A stretch of DNA of 7,380 nucleotides from Clostridiales bacterium (GCA_029267975.1 JAJUHH010000139.1:1-7380), one strand, 5' to 3'. Positions 1-5,885 are shown, counted from the stretch's first letter. The notes: generated by a model not told the origin, from the letters alone. Translations and numbers: made by a program.

Positions 1-353
1 AATTGCTCCACTCCTAAGGTGAAAACTCTGGCTCCGAAGAACTTAGTTATCATGGCTGCTTCATCTTTTGCGCTGGCGCTTTTCGATAAAAATACATTTT
101 TCTTATTAACAAAATAGGCAAAGGTCACTGCTATGACCCATGCACAGGCATTTGCTGTCAGGTTTGACAGCCCCAGCCGGTACAGTCCCTCATAGCTCAC
201 AAAATTAACGAGAGTGGTTAGTACCCCGGCGATGATATAAGCAATCGTCTCCTTATTTACTACCAGCCTCATGAATCCGCTTAACTTTCCCTCTGTTTTA
301 TTCAGCGGTGCCCTTCCGTGTTCTACCTCTTTGGGCGATGCCTGCTTGTCCAT
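1..353 (-). CDS. GtrA-family membrane protein, N-terminal 117 residues (runs off the window)
   Basis: This is a partial gene, because the reading frame is open to the window edge. The visible protein has a charged, cytosolic-looking N-terminus (about residues 1-34). A hydrophobic segment follows (about 36-56, IAYIIAGVLTTLVNF), then a second (about 67-86, ending AYFVNKKNVF) and the beginning of a third near 104-117. The pattern G-x-L-x-T-x-x-N-F, then a second helix ending FAYFVN+K, is typical of the GtrA/DPMS-like family. These four-helix membrane proteins are implicated in moving undecaprenyl- or polyprenyl-linked sugars across the membrane during cell-surface polysaccharide or teichoic acid glycosylation. 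The start ATG (351-353) has an ideal AGGAGG at 359-364 on the minus strand. The hydrophilic N-terminal extension of about 34 residues is longer than in minimal family members. The substrate cannot be judged because the 3' neighbours lie outside the window. The family call is secure; the function is inferred from the family. Confidence 0.85.
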   Translation of the reverse strand, partial: MDKQASPKEVEHGRAPLNKTEGKLSGFMRLVVNKETIAYIIAGVLTTLVNFVSYEGLYRLGLSNLTANACAWVIAVTFAYFVNKKNVFLSKSASAKDEAAMITKFFGARVFTLGVEQ

Positions 354-358
354 ATGTG

Positions 359-364
359 CCTCCT
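359..364 (-). promoter_or_regulatory. Ribosome-binding site of the GtrA gene
   Basis: AGGAGG on the minus strand, 5 nt before the ATG at 351-353. It fixes the start of a gene whose 3' end lies outside the window. Confidence 0.8.
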
Positions 365-367
365 GCC

Positions 368-386
368 TTATCATTTCAAATGATAA
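368..386. promoter_or_regulatory. Perfect 19-bp palindrome, candidate operator of the GtrA gene
   Basis: TTATCATTT-C-AAATGATAA is a perfect 9-bp inverted repeat around one central base. It lies between the predicted -10 box of the GtrA gene (401-406) and its Shine-Dalgarno sequence (359-364), where a bound repressor would block transcription. In RNA it could form a stem of about 8 bp next to the ribosome-binding site, but there is no U-tract, so it is not a terminator. The odd-length, AT-rich symmetry resembles sites of dimeric repressors. I do not recognise the regulator. Confidence 0.5.
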
Positions 387-400
387 ATATACCAAATGTG

Positions 401-409
401 ATTATAACA
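401..409 (-). promoter_or_regulatory. Extended -10 promoter element of the GtrA gene
   Basis: The minus strand reads TGT-TATAAT: a perfect -10 hexamer (401-406) preceded by the extended TGN motif (407-409). The -35 position carries only a weak match (TGGATT, about 424-429), as is common for extended -10 promoters. Transcription would begin near 394 and give a leader of about 40 nt containing the palindrome at 368-386. Confidence 0.55.
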
Positions 410-430
410 CCAAGTAATGAATTAATCCAG

Positions 431-461
431 TAGGAATACAGCTCTTTGCCATGTATTCCTA
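431..461. repeat. 10-bp perfect inverted repeat between divergent promoters
   Basis: TAGGAATACA (431-440) and TGTATTCCTA (452-461) are exact reverse complements separated by 11 nt. The element lies just upstream of the GtrA promoter and about 25 bp upstream of the ABC-F -35 box. Neither strand has a T-tract after it, so a terminator is unlikely. It could bind a dimeric regulator or be the stem of a small structure. Its function is unknown. Confidence 0.5.
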
Positions 462-485
462 AATAATAGGATTTCAAGTTTGGAA

Positions 486-514
486 TTGAAATATGAGCAA
501 TTATCATGTAAAAT
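486..514 (+). promoter_or_regulatory. Promoter of the ABC-F gene
   Basis: TTGAAA (486-491), a 17-bp spacer and TAAAAT (509-514) form a good sigma-A type promoter. The start would be near 521. That gives a 5' leader of about 140 nt and places the whole tandem repeat (541-628) inside the transcript. Confidence 0.6.
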
Positions 515-540
515 TAGAAATTGCAATGTCGAAATGACTC

Positions 541-628
541 ATAGCTTATGCATGTGGCCAGTAGCTTATGCATCAGACCATAAGCTTCTGCATCAGACCA
601 TAAGCTTCTGCATCAGGCCAGAAGCTTC
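541..628 (+). repeat. Tandem 20-bp repeat, 4.4 copies, in the ABC-F leader
   Basis: Exact 20-bp units start at 541, 561, 581 and 601, with an 8-nt partial fifth at 621. The core is AGCTTMTGCATCAGRCCA. Units 3 and 4 differ at one base, units 2 and 3 at three, and units 1 and 2 at four. The transcript can fold in several ways. AGCTTATG (563-570) pairs with CATAAGCT (579-586) over an 8-nt loop. AAGCTTCTG (602-610) pairs with CAGAAGCTT (619-627) over an 8-nt loop. Unit 1 can compete for the 579-586 or 599-606 arms. GCTTATG (544-550 or 564-570) could also pair, with two G-U pairs, with the ABC-F start region (660-666). A regulatory leader or a multi-site operator are both possible. Confidence 0.75.
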
Positions 629-650
629 CTATAAAACATCTATCTAGAAC

Positions 651-654
651 GGAG
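651..654 (+). promoter_or_regulatory. Ribosome-binding site of the ABC-F gene
   Basis: GGAG lies 6 nt before the ATG at 661 and just after the TAG (645-647) that closes a short upstream reading frame through the repeats. It supports 661 as the true start. Confidence 0.7.
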
Positions 655-660
655 AACCAT

Positions 661-2214
661 ATGAGCATATTAAATGTTACTAACTTAAGCCATGGATTTG
701 GCGATCGTGCCATCTTTCATGATGTATCCTTCCGCTTGTTGAAGGGTGAGCACATTGGCTTAATCGGCGCCAATGGAGAAGGAAAATCTACCTTTATGAA
801 TATTGTCACCGGAAAGCTTATGCCTGATGAGGGTAAGGTTGAATGGTCTAAACATGTTCGTGTGGGTTATCTGGACCAGCATGCGGTATTGGAAAAGGGG
901 ATGACCCTGCGCAGTGTGCTTCAATCCGCTTTTGCTTATCTGTTTGAGCTGGAAGAGAAAATGAACCAGATCTGCGATGCCATGGGACAGGCAGAGGGTG
1001 ATGCCCTCAATGAAATGATCGAAGAAATGGGCACCATACAGGATTTGCTGATGATGCATGATTTTTATAATATCGACAGTAAAGTGGAAGAAATCGGACA
1101 TGCCCTGGGACTGGATGATATTGGCCTAGACTGTGATGTCACAGACTTAAGCGGCGGTCAAAGAACAAAGCTGCTCCTTGGAAAGCTGCTCTTAGAAAAG
1201 CCCGATATCCTGCTCCTTGATGAGCCTACCAACTATTTGGACGTGCAGCATATCGAATGGTTAAAGCGCTACCTGAATGAATATGAGAATGCCTTTATTC
1301 TGATTTCCCATGACATACCCTTCTTAAACAGTGTGGTCAATATCATCTATCATATGGAGAATCAGGAATTAAACCGTTATGTAGGCAATTATGATAAGTT
1401 CCTGGAAGTATATGAAATGAAGAAACGACAGCTGGAGGCTGCTTATAACAGACAGCAGAAAGAGATCGAAGAGCTGGAGGACTTCGTGGCCCGTAATAAA
1501 GCCCGTGTTTCCACCAGAAATATGGCCATGTCCCGTCAAAAGAAGCTGGACAAAATGGATATCATCGAGCTGGCCAAGGAGAAGCCCAAGCCGGAGTTTC
1601 ATTTTAAAGAATCCCGGGCAGCCAGCAGATATATCTTCCAAACAGAGGACCTTGTGATTGGATATGACCACCCCCTCTCCACTCCTTTGACCCTCACCAT
1701 GGAGCGAGGAGATAAGATCGTGCTGGTGGGTGCTAACGGTATCGGTAAAACCACCTTGCTGAAAAGCATCCTCGGCTTAATTCCTTCCCTTGGCGGTAAG
1801 GTTACCCTGGGGGATTATTTAAGCATCGGTTACTTTGAGCAGGAAATGGCACCGGGCAATACAAGCACCTGTATGGAGGAGCTGTGGAAGGAGTTCCCCA
1901 GCTATACCCAGTATGAAGTGCGGTCCGCACTGGCAAAATGCGGCTTAACCACCAAGCATATCGAGAGTCAGGTCCGGGTATTAAGCGGTGGTGAACAGGC
2001 TAAGGTCCGTTTATGCAAGCTAATTAACAGGGAAACCAATATCCTTCTTCTGGATGAGCCCACGAACCACCTGGATGTGGATGCGAAGGATGAGCTAAAG
2101 CGTGCCTTAAAAGCATATAAGGGCAGTATCCTTCTCATCTGTCATGAACCTAAGTTCTATGCGGATGTGGCTACCCAGGTTTGGGATTGCAGCAAGTGGA
2201 CAACCAAAAAATAG
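661..2214 (+). CDS. yfmM: ABC-F family ATPase, YfmM-like (ribosome-associated type)
   Basis: This soluble protein has two ATP-binding cassettes on one chain and no membrane segments, as in the ABC-F family of translation factors and antibiotic-resistance proteins that bind the ribosomal E site. Cassette 1 has Walker A GANGEGKST (36-44), signature LSGGQ (163-167), Walker B LLLDEPTN with catalytic E188, and switch H217. Cassette 2 has GANGIGKTT (357-365), LSGGE (441-445), LLLDEPTNHLD with E466, and H495. The charged linker at about 245-315, rich in K/R/E with helical character, matches the P-site tRNA interaction motif region. The length of 517 aa fits Bacillus subtilis YfmM (about 518 aa, from memory) better than the longer YdiF and YfmR types. 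All catalytic residues are intact. A housekeeping ribosome-rescue role is more likely than resistance, but the structured leader at 521-660 recalls attenuation-controlled ABC-F resistance genes. The subgroup symbol is from recall and was not checked by alignment. Confidence 0.9.
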   Translation: MSILNVTNLSHGFGDRAIFHDVSFRLLKGEHIGLIGANGEGKSTFMNIVTGKLMPDEGKVEWSKHVRVGYLDQHAVLEKGMTLRSVLQSAFAYLFELEEKMNQICDAMGQAEGDALNEMIEEMGTIQDLLMMHDFYNIDSKVEEIGHALGLDDIGLDCDVTDLSGGQRTKLLLGKLLLEKPDILLLDEPTNYLDVQHIEWLKRYLNEYENAFILISHDIPFLNSVVNIIYHMENQELNRYVGNYDKFLEVYEMKKRQLEAAYNRQQKEIEELEDFVARNKARVSTRNMAMSRQKKLDKMDIIELAKEKPKPEFHFKESRAASRYIFQTEDLVIGYDHPLSTPLTLTMERGDKIVLVGANGIGKTTLLKSILGLIPSLGGKVTLGDYLSIGYFEQEMAPGNTSTCMEELWKEFPSYTQYEVRSALAKCGLTTKHIESQVRVLSGGEQAKVRLCKLINRETNILLLDEPTNHLDVDAKDELKRALKAYKGSILLICHEPKFYADVATQVWDCSKWTTKK

Positions 2215-2237
2215 TATATTTTAAGAAGTCAGCAATA

Positions 2238-2294
2238 GTAAAATATAAGTCCGCAAGGGATGATGCGTTTCCTTCCCTGCGGACTTTATTTTAC
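2238..2294. terminator. Bidirectional rho-independent terminator between convergent genes
   Basis: A long stem pairs GTAAAATA (2238-2245) with TATTTTAC (2287-2294) and AAGTCCGCA (2247-2255) with TGCGGACTT (2278-2286), then GGGA with TCCC. Single-base bulges occur at 2246 and 2256. A-rich and T-rich flanks on both sides give a U-tract in either direction. It ends the ABC-F transcript rightward and the HD-domain gene transcript leftward. Confidence 0.85.
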
Positions 2295-2358
2295 TAATAC
2301 CGGATATTCTTATATATCCTGGTTTTGCTCCTATGACGAAAGATGATTCAATTCAAAA

Positions 2359-2847
2359 TTAAGCGTACATAAGCTCCAGAAATCTGCTTCCGCTTTTCGT
2401 TCGGAATATCTTATTACGGATGCTTTCGATCTGTTTCTGATCCATGCCATCCTCATAGATATTCACCAGGAAATCCGCCTCCACCAGAATCTGATAATCC
2501 AGACCGTCAATGCTTGAGTAGGTATGATGATGACCTACCAGATAGCATACCCGATCAATAAATGCTTCTTCATAACCGAGTCGACCAAGCAGCTCCCTGG
2601 CCACTGGCGGTCCCTCCAGCTGCTGATAATTGCCTGCACTGCTATGATACTTCTCTTCGCTGACTTTAATACCAATATCATGTACGACCGCGGCTGCTTC
2701 CAGAAGCTCCTGGGTCCCCTCATCTAATCCTTCTTGCTCTCCGATTTCCTTGGCAAAGGCGTATACCTTGAGGAAATGCTGTATTCTTCTGGCATCCGTA
2801 CCGTAATACTCAATCATCGCCTCGATTACATTACCGATATTTCTCAT
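2359..2847 (-). CDS. HD-domain phosphohydrolase, 162 aa
   Basis: This is a small single-domain HD-superfamily protein, predicted to be a metal-dependent phosphohydrolase of unknown substrate. The conserved metal ligands are visible: H24 (RIQHFLKV), H56-D57 (AAVVHDIGI), the histidine cluster H106-H108 (VGHHHTY) and D125 (VEADFLVN). This is the complete H...HD...H...D set, so activity is expected. The start is chosen at ATG 2845-2847. GAGGTG (2854-2859, minus strand) lies 6 nt before it and is an ideal Shine-Dalgarno sequence. The in-frame GTG at 2854-2856, three codons upstream, is part of that sequence and has no ribosome-binding site of its own. The gene follows the zinc-ribbon membrane protein gene by 27 bp on the same strand and is very probably co-transcribed with it. 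Relatives in this fold act on nucleotides or on cyclic or hyperphosphorylated signalling nucleotides. Nothing here discriminates among these. Confidence 0.85.
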   Translation of the reverse strand: MRNIGNVIEAMIEYYGTDARRIQHFLKVYAFAKEIGEQEGLDEGTQELLEAAAVVHDIGIKVSEEKYHSSAGNYQQLEGPPVARELLGRLGYEEAFIDRVCYLVGHHHTYSSIDGLDYQILVEADFLVNIYEDGMDQKQIESIRNKIFRTKSGSRFLELMYA

Positions 2848-2874
2848 GCTCTGCACCTCATTATGTAAATCATT

Positions 2875-3267
2875 CTATGTTCTGCGTATGAACTCATTCC
2901 TGCATTTGGGACAGGTAATGGCTATCCTTCCTTTATTTCTGGGAACCCGGATCAACTGCTTACATTTGGAGCATTTATAATATTTATGGCTCTTCGTTCC
3001 AACCAGGTATAACTTTAGATGAACGAAGCGGTTGCGCAGGTTGCCGCTGAATCTCATATATGCCATATTCTCATGTGTTCTGCGCTGGATATCCTTGGAA
3101 AAGGTTCGGTATAAGGCATAGATAAAAGGCACATAGGCGATCAAGATCAGCCAGCTGATACGGGTTAAATTCATCATGACCGATAGAACCAGAGAGCATA
3201 TGATCAGTGCTCTGGTAAATTGATCAAACCCATATCTTCCGTACATGAAATTGCGAAATCGATTCAT
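2875..3267 (-). CDS. Small membrane protein with C-terminal zinc ribbon, 130 aa
   Basis: The product has two hydrophobic segments (about 20-34 and 37-53) that form a membrane hairpin. A basic, arginine-rich stretch follows (about 54-95), then a C-terminal zinc ribbon with C99-x2-C102 and C119-x2-C122. The loop between the cysteine pairs (LIRVPRNKGRIAITCPKC) matches the general zinc-ribbon pattern found in many short Firmicutes proteins. Both ends are probably cytosolic, so the ribbon could bind nucleic acid or protein at the membrane. The start is taken at ATG 3265-3267 with GGGGG at 3276-3280 as ribosome-binding site. A GTG at 3280-3282 would add five residues, but it overlaps that site and lacks one upstream. 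It is the first gene of a two-gene unit with the HD-domain gene. No specific function is recognised. Confidence 0.75.
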   Translation of the reverse strand: MNRFRNFMYGRYGFDQFTRALIICSLVLSVMMNLTRISWLILIAYVPFIYALYRTFSKDIQRRTHENMAYMRFSGNLRNRFVHLKLYLVGTKSHKYYKCSKCKQLIRVPRNKGRIAITCPKCRNEFIRRT

Positions 3268-3305
3268 TGATAAGTCCCCCACTTTATAGTAATCTGATTG
3301 ACCAA

Positions 3306-3341
3306 GCTTATTATTTCTTTATAAGCCTATTTTTCTTAGGC
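3306..3341 (-). other. Leader hairpins upstream of the zinc-ribbon gene
   Basis: Within the predicted 5' leader, GCTTAT (3306-3311) can pair with ATAAGC (3321-3326), and GCCTA (3325-3329) with TAGGC (3337-3341). The two stems share bases 3325-3326 and so exclude each other at that point. AAGCTT also occurs twice nearby (3304-3309 and 3342-3347). The structure is short and AT-rich, so it may be incidental. Confidence 0.25.
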
Positions 3342-3375
3342 AAGCTTGTATATAATTATATTTCACATTACATTA

Positions 3376-3404
3376 ATGATACTATAAAGCTCCTGCTTTT
3401 CCAA
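3376..3404 (-). promoter_or_regulatory. Promoter of the zinc-ribbon/HD-domain unit
   Basis: On the minus strand, TTGGAA (3399-3404), a 17-bp spacer and TATCAT (3376-3381) form a plausible sigma-A promoter. Transcription would start near 3369, leaving a leader of about 100 nt. The rest of the roughly 200-bp gap (3268-3470) is AT-rich and I see no gene in it. Confidence 0.5.
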
Positions 3405-3471
3405 TTAAAAATTAATTAAGTTTTTCTATCCAAATAAGAAAGCGTTTCGCATATAACTGATTTTCTATAAG

Positions 3472-3526
3472 ATAAAACAGGTGCTGCAGGGCGCCCACCA
3501 CAAGTTTGTGCGCCTCCTGCAACACC
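3472..3526 (-). terminator. Rho-independent terminator downstream of the TtcA-like gene
   Basis: On the minus strand the stem pairs GGTG (3523-3526) with CACC (3480-3483) and TGCAGG (3516-3521) with CCTGCA (3485-3490), with an inner GCGC/GCGC pairing. TGTTTTATC follows the stem. The GC-rich stem and U-rich tail, about 70 bp after the TtcA-like stop codon, fit intrinsic termination of leftward transcription. Confidence 0.75.
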
Positions 3527-3598
3527 CTTATTCTAATCATGCTTTGCCTTGTTTCTTATATTCTGCTGTATCCAAGGCAGTCTTTGCAGAAGTAACAT

Positions 3599-4456
3599 CT
3601 ACTCTTCTTCTTTATAAACCGTCGCCTTGGAATCATAATCATCCAGGAAGTTATAAGATCTTTCCTTATCATGATAGCCGATAATTGTGGTCAGATTCAC
3701 ATCATGCACAGAGCGGAAGATGTTAGCGTCAATACTGGGATTGGTCTGACGGAATTTCTTAATTAGGGCTTTCATCTCCTGACGTTTAGAGCCGCCACCG
3801 CCGTTATCACACAGGGTACAGTTCTCTGTAAAGCGGCAGGCACACTGGATAAACTGCAGGCCATGGTATTGCTTCCAGGCAAGGATATCTGCTTCCTTCA
3901 CCAGATACATAGGCCGGATCAACTGCATACCCGGATGATTGGTGCTGTGTAGCTTGGGCATCATGGTTTGAATCTGACCGCCATAAAGCATTCCCATTAA
4001 TATCGTCTCAATGACATCATCAAAATGATGTCCCAGGGCGATCTTATTGCAGCCCAGCGCCTGGGCATTTTTGTAGAGATAGCCCCTGCGCATTCTGGCG
4101 CATAGATAGCAGGGTGACTGATCCACCTCTGCCACAATATCAAAGATCTTTGTCTCAAAGATCTTGATGGGGATGTTCAGTAATTTTGCATTATTAATGA
4201 TCGTCTGGCGATTAATCTCATTATAGCCAGGGTCCATCACTAGGAATTCCAGTTCAAAGGGGATCTTGCCATGGCGTTGTACTTCCTGCATCAGCTTGGC
4301 TAAAAGCATGGAGTCCTTTCCTCCCGAGATGCAGACTGCAATTTTATCGCCTTCCTGAATTAATTGATAGTCATTGACTCCATTAATAAAGCGCTTCCAT
4401 AAGGGCTTGCGAAACTTAGTGATCAAGCTTCTCTCTATTTCCTCATAACGTTCCAT
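3599..4456 (-). CDS. ttcA: TtcA-like PP-loop tRNA thiolation protein
   Basis: This is an adenylating tRNA-modification enzyme of the TtcA/TtuA type. It activates a tRNA base with ATP and replaces an oxygen with sulfur; the classic TtcA product is 2-thiocytidine at position 32. The PP-loop is SGGKDS (44-49). The CYLC pair (C116, C119) matches the Fe-S-binding C-x2-C of TtcA, and GHHFDD (142-147) is the conserved motif after it. A second cysteine cluster, C205, C207, C213 and C216, lies in QCACRFTENCTLCD. One of C205/C207 probably matches the third cluster ligand of TtcA, and the others are extra. The length of 285 aa is normal for the family. The ribosome-binding site is only a purine-rich AGAAGAG. 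A cysteine desulfurase gene lies 177 bp upstream on the same strand and is a likely sulfur donor. The exact tRNA target in this lineage is not shown by the sequence. Confidence 0.85.
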   Translation of the reverse strand: MERYEEIERSLITKFRKPLWKRFINGVNDYQLIQEGDKIAVCISGGKDSMLLAKLMQEVQRHGKIPFELEFLVMDPGYNEINRQTIINNAKLLNIPIKIFETKIFDIVAEVDQSPCYLCARMRRGYLYKNAQALGCNKIALGHHFDDVIETILMGMLYGGQIQTMMPKLHSTNHPGMQLIRPMYLVKEADILAWKQYHGLQFIQCACRFTENCTLCDNGGGGSKRQEMKALIKKFRQTNPSIDANIFRSVHDVNLTTIIGYHDKERSYNFLDDYDSKATVYKEEE

Positions 4457-4633
4457 AATCTCTTCTCTTTCTAGTTCTTATTTTCTAATATATCCTCACT
4501 CTTTTATGATTAAAATGTCCTGTCATTAAATATAATTAAAATATATTTTTAAGTAGATATATCTTTTAATCTGAATCTCATTAAAATAATTGCCTAAATG
4601 AAATATTGATAGTTCATGTTCCTAATCATCAGA
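4457..4633. other. AT-rich spacer between desulfurase and TtcA-like genes
   Basis: This 177-bp gap is very AT-rich. It contains short AT palindromes, including TTTTAAT (4564-4570) with ATTAAAA (4580-4586). I see no GC-rich terminator and no convincing promoter; the best match on the minus strand is a weak CTTAAA-17-TTTAAT. Read-through from the desulfurase gene into the TtcA-like gene is therefore plausible but unproven. Confidence 0.4.
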
Positions 4634-5764
4634 CTATTTATCACTCTCGCTCAGCTTGTCATAGCATCTGGAAAAGGCCTGTAGAAACTCCCTGATATCC
4701 TCAGCAGTCGTCAGATGACTGATACTAATTCTCCAGGAGCACATAGCATTTTTCTTATCCCTGGTCACAGCATATACCGGACGGGAGGGCGACAGAAGCA
4801 CGGAACAAGCCGACTTTATAGAAACACAGATTCCTTCCTCCTCCAGTGCCTTTTGGAACGCCACTGCCTTAATTCCCTGGACACTGACATTAAGAATATG
4901 GGGGATGGAATGGTTGGTACTGTTAAAGCGTATCTTTTTAAACTTTGCTAACTCTGTTTTCAGCTCTTGGTTTAATTGAGTTACATATTGATAACGTTCC
5001 TCAAGGGCAGCAAGTGCAAGCTCCAGGGCTTTCTCTGTGGAGGCAGCAAGCGCCAGAGCGGGCGTTCCGCTTCGGTATATGGTCGTGCTCGTACCGCCGT
5101 GGATCAAAGGCTCCAAAACGACAGCCTCCCGCCGAAAGAGAATTCCGCAGCCATTCATACCAAAGAATTTGTGTGGCGTAAAGGTTAAAAGATCCACATG
5201 CTCAAAGAAAACAGGTATCTTACCTATGGCCTGGGTGGCATCTGTATGAAAATAGCAATTTGGATAGTCCTTAAGAAGCTCACCAATTTGCTTGATTGGC
5301 TGCTCTACCCCCAATTCACTGTCCACGGTACAGATGGAAACAAGTACCGTATCCTGTCTTAAGAGTTCCTTTAGATGGTCCAGATCTACCAGGCCTTCTC
5401 TTGTAATATCTACCAGGTCTATCTCATATCCCAGTGTCTGCAGATAAGTCAGTGCACCACTGACGGAGGAGTGCTCCAGACAGGTTGAGATAATATGCTT
5501 TCCGTTATGTTTATAAGCCTGTACCAAGCCTTTGATTGCCAGGTTGTTGGCTTCGCTGGCACCGGAGGTATAGATCAGTTCGGTGGGCTTAACCCCCAGC
5601 ATAGCCGCAATATGCTCTGTAATCTCGCTCAGTCTGGCATTGGCTTCCCTTCCCAGCAGATGGGAGGAGTTTGGATTGGCGATATAGCGGTTGCTCTGCT
5701 CTATATAATATTCCATTACTTCCTTATCCACCGGTGTATTTGCCGCATAATCAAAATATCTCAT
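4634..5764 (-). CDS. Cysteine desulfurase, class V PLP enzyme (NifS/IscS-like, divergent)
   Basis: This PLP-dependent enzyme converts cysteine to alanine and a protein-bound persulfide used for thiolation and Fe-S assembly. The N-terminus FDYAANTPV, then TSGASEANNLAI (66-77), H98, D175 and Q178 in HTDATQAIGK, and the Schiff-base lysine K199 in TPHKFFG are all in place. The catalytic cysteine is C320 in SACS. Several parts differ from IscS. VDSELG (147-152) replaces the usual VNNEIG, so S149 sits where a PLP-contacting Asn is normal. GGTSTTIYRSGT (223-234) replaces the usual GGGQE-RG-RSGT. The stretch after C320 is unusual, with an extra C342. These features suggest a distinct Firmicutes subgroup rather than decay, as the frame is intact over 376 aa. 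AAAGG lies 8 nt before the ATG. Downstream is the TtcA-like gene and upstream is cysK, so supply of sulfur to tRNA is the favoured role. Confidence 0.9.
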   Translation of the reverse strand: MRYFDYAANTPVDKEVMEYYIEQSNRYIANPNSSHLLGREANARLSEITEHIAAMLGVKPTELIYTSGASEANNLAIKGLVQAYKHNGKHIISTCLEHSSVSGALTYLQTLGYEIDLVDITREGLVDLDHLKELLRQDTVLVSICTVDSELGVEQPIKQIGELLKDYPNCYFHTDATQAIGKIPVFFEHVDLLTFTPHKFFGMNGCGILFRREAVVLEPLIHGGTSTTIYRSGTPALALAASTEKALELALAALEERYQYVTQLNQELKTELAKFKKIRFNSTNHSIPHILNVSVQGIKAVAFQKALEEEGICVSIKSACSVLLSPSRPVYAVTRDKKNAMCSWRISISHLTTAEDIREFLQAFSRCYDKLSESDK

Positions 5765-5785
5765 AAAACATGCCTTTCTATAGCT

Positions 5786-5812
5786 CGTGAATCATGCTGC
5801 CATTTCTTCACG
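5786..5812 (-). other. Small inverted repeat in the desulfurase leader
   Basis: CGTGAA (5786-5791) and TTCACG (5807-5812) are exact reverse complements separated by 15 nt, inside the predicted leader. It may be a weak hairpin or half-sites of a regulator. The evidence is limited to the symmetry. Confidence 0.25.
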
Positions 5813-5885
5813 CAATGCTAGATTAAACTATATCATGTCATTAACTCAGTTTACATAATATCAAATGCGAATCGTCCGCTTCTAT

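Noticed and set aside
541..628. CRISPR array
   Set aside because: The 20-bp units abut directly with no spacers, and no cas gene is present. This is a plain tandem repeat.
760..1101. Open frame of 113 codons on the minus strand
   Set aside because: It lies wholly inside the ABC-F gene on the opposite strand and shows no recognisable domain. It is a shadow frame; the same applies to 1369-1671 on the minus strand.
2848..2856. GTG start for the HD-domain protein
   Set aside because: The GTG is part of the GAGGTG Shine-Dalgarno sequence for ATG 2847 and has no ribosome-binding site of its own. The same logic rejects the GTG at 3282 for the zinc-ribbon gene.
3481..3684. Open frame of 67 codons on the plus strand
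   Set aside because: It covers the terminator hairpin and the antisense of the TtcA-like 3' end, and has no ribosome-binding site or family resemblance.
4945..5249. Several overlapping open frames on the plus strand
   Set aside because: All are antisense to the cysteine desulfurase gene, and none has a credible start or protein family. The frame at 5495-5821 is likewise antisense to its 5' end.
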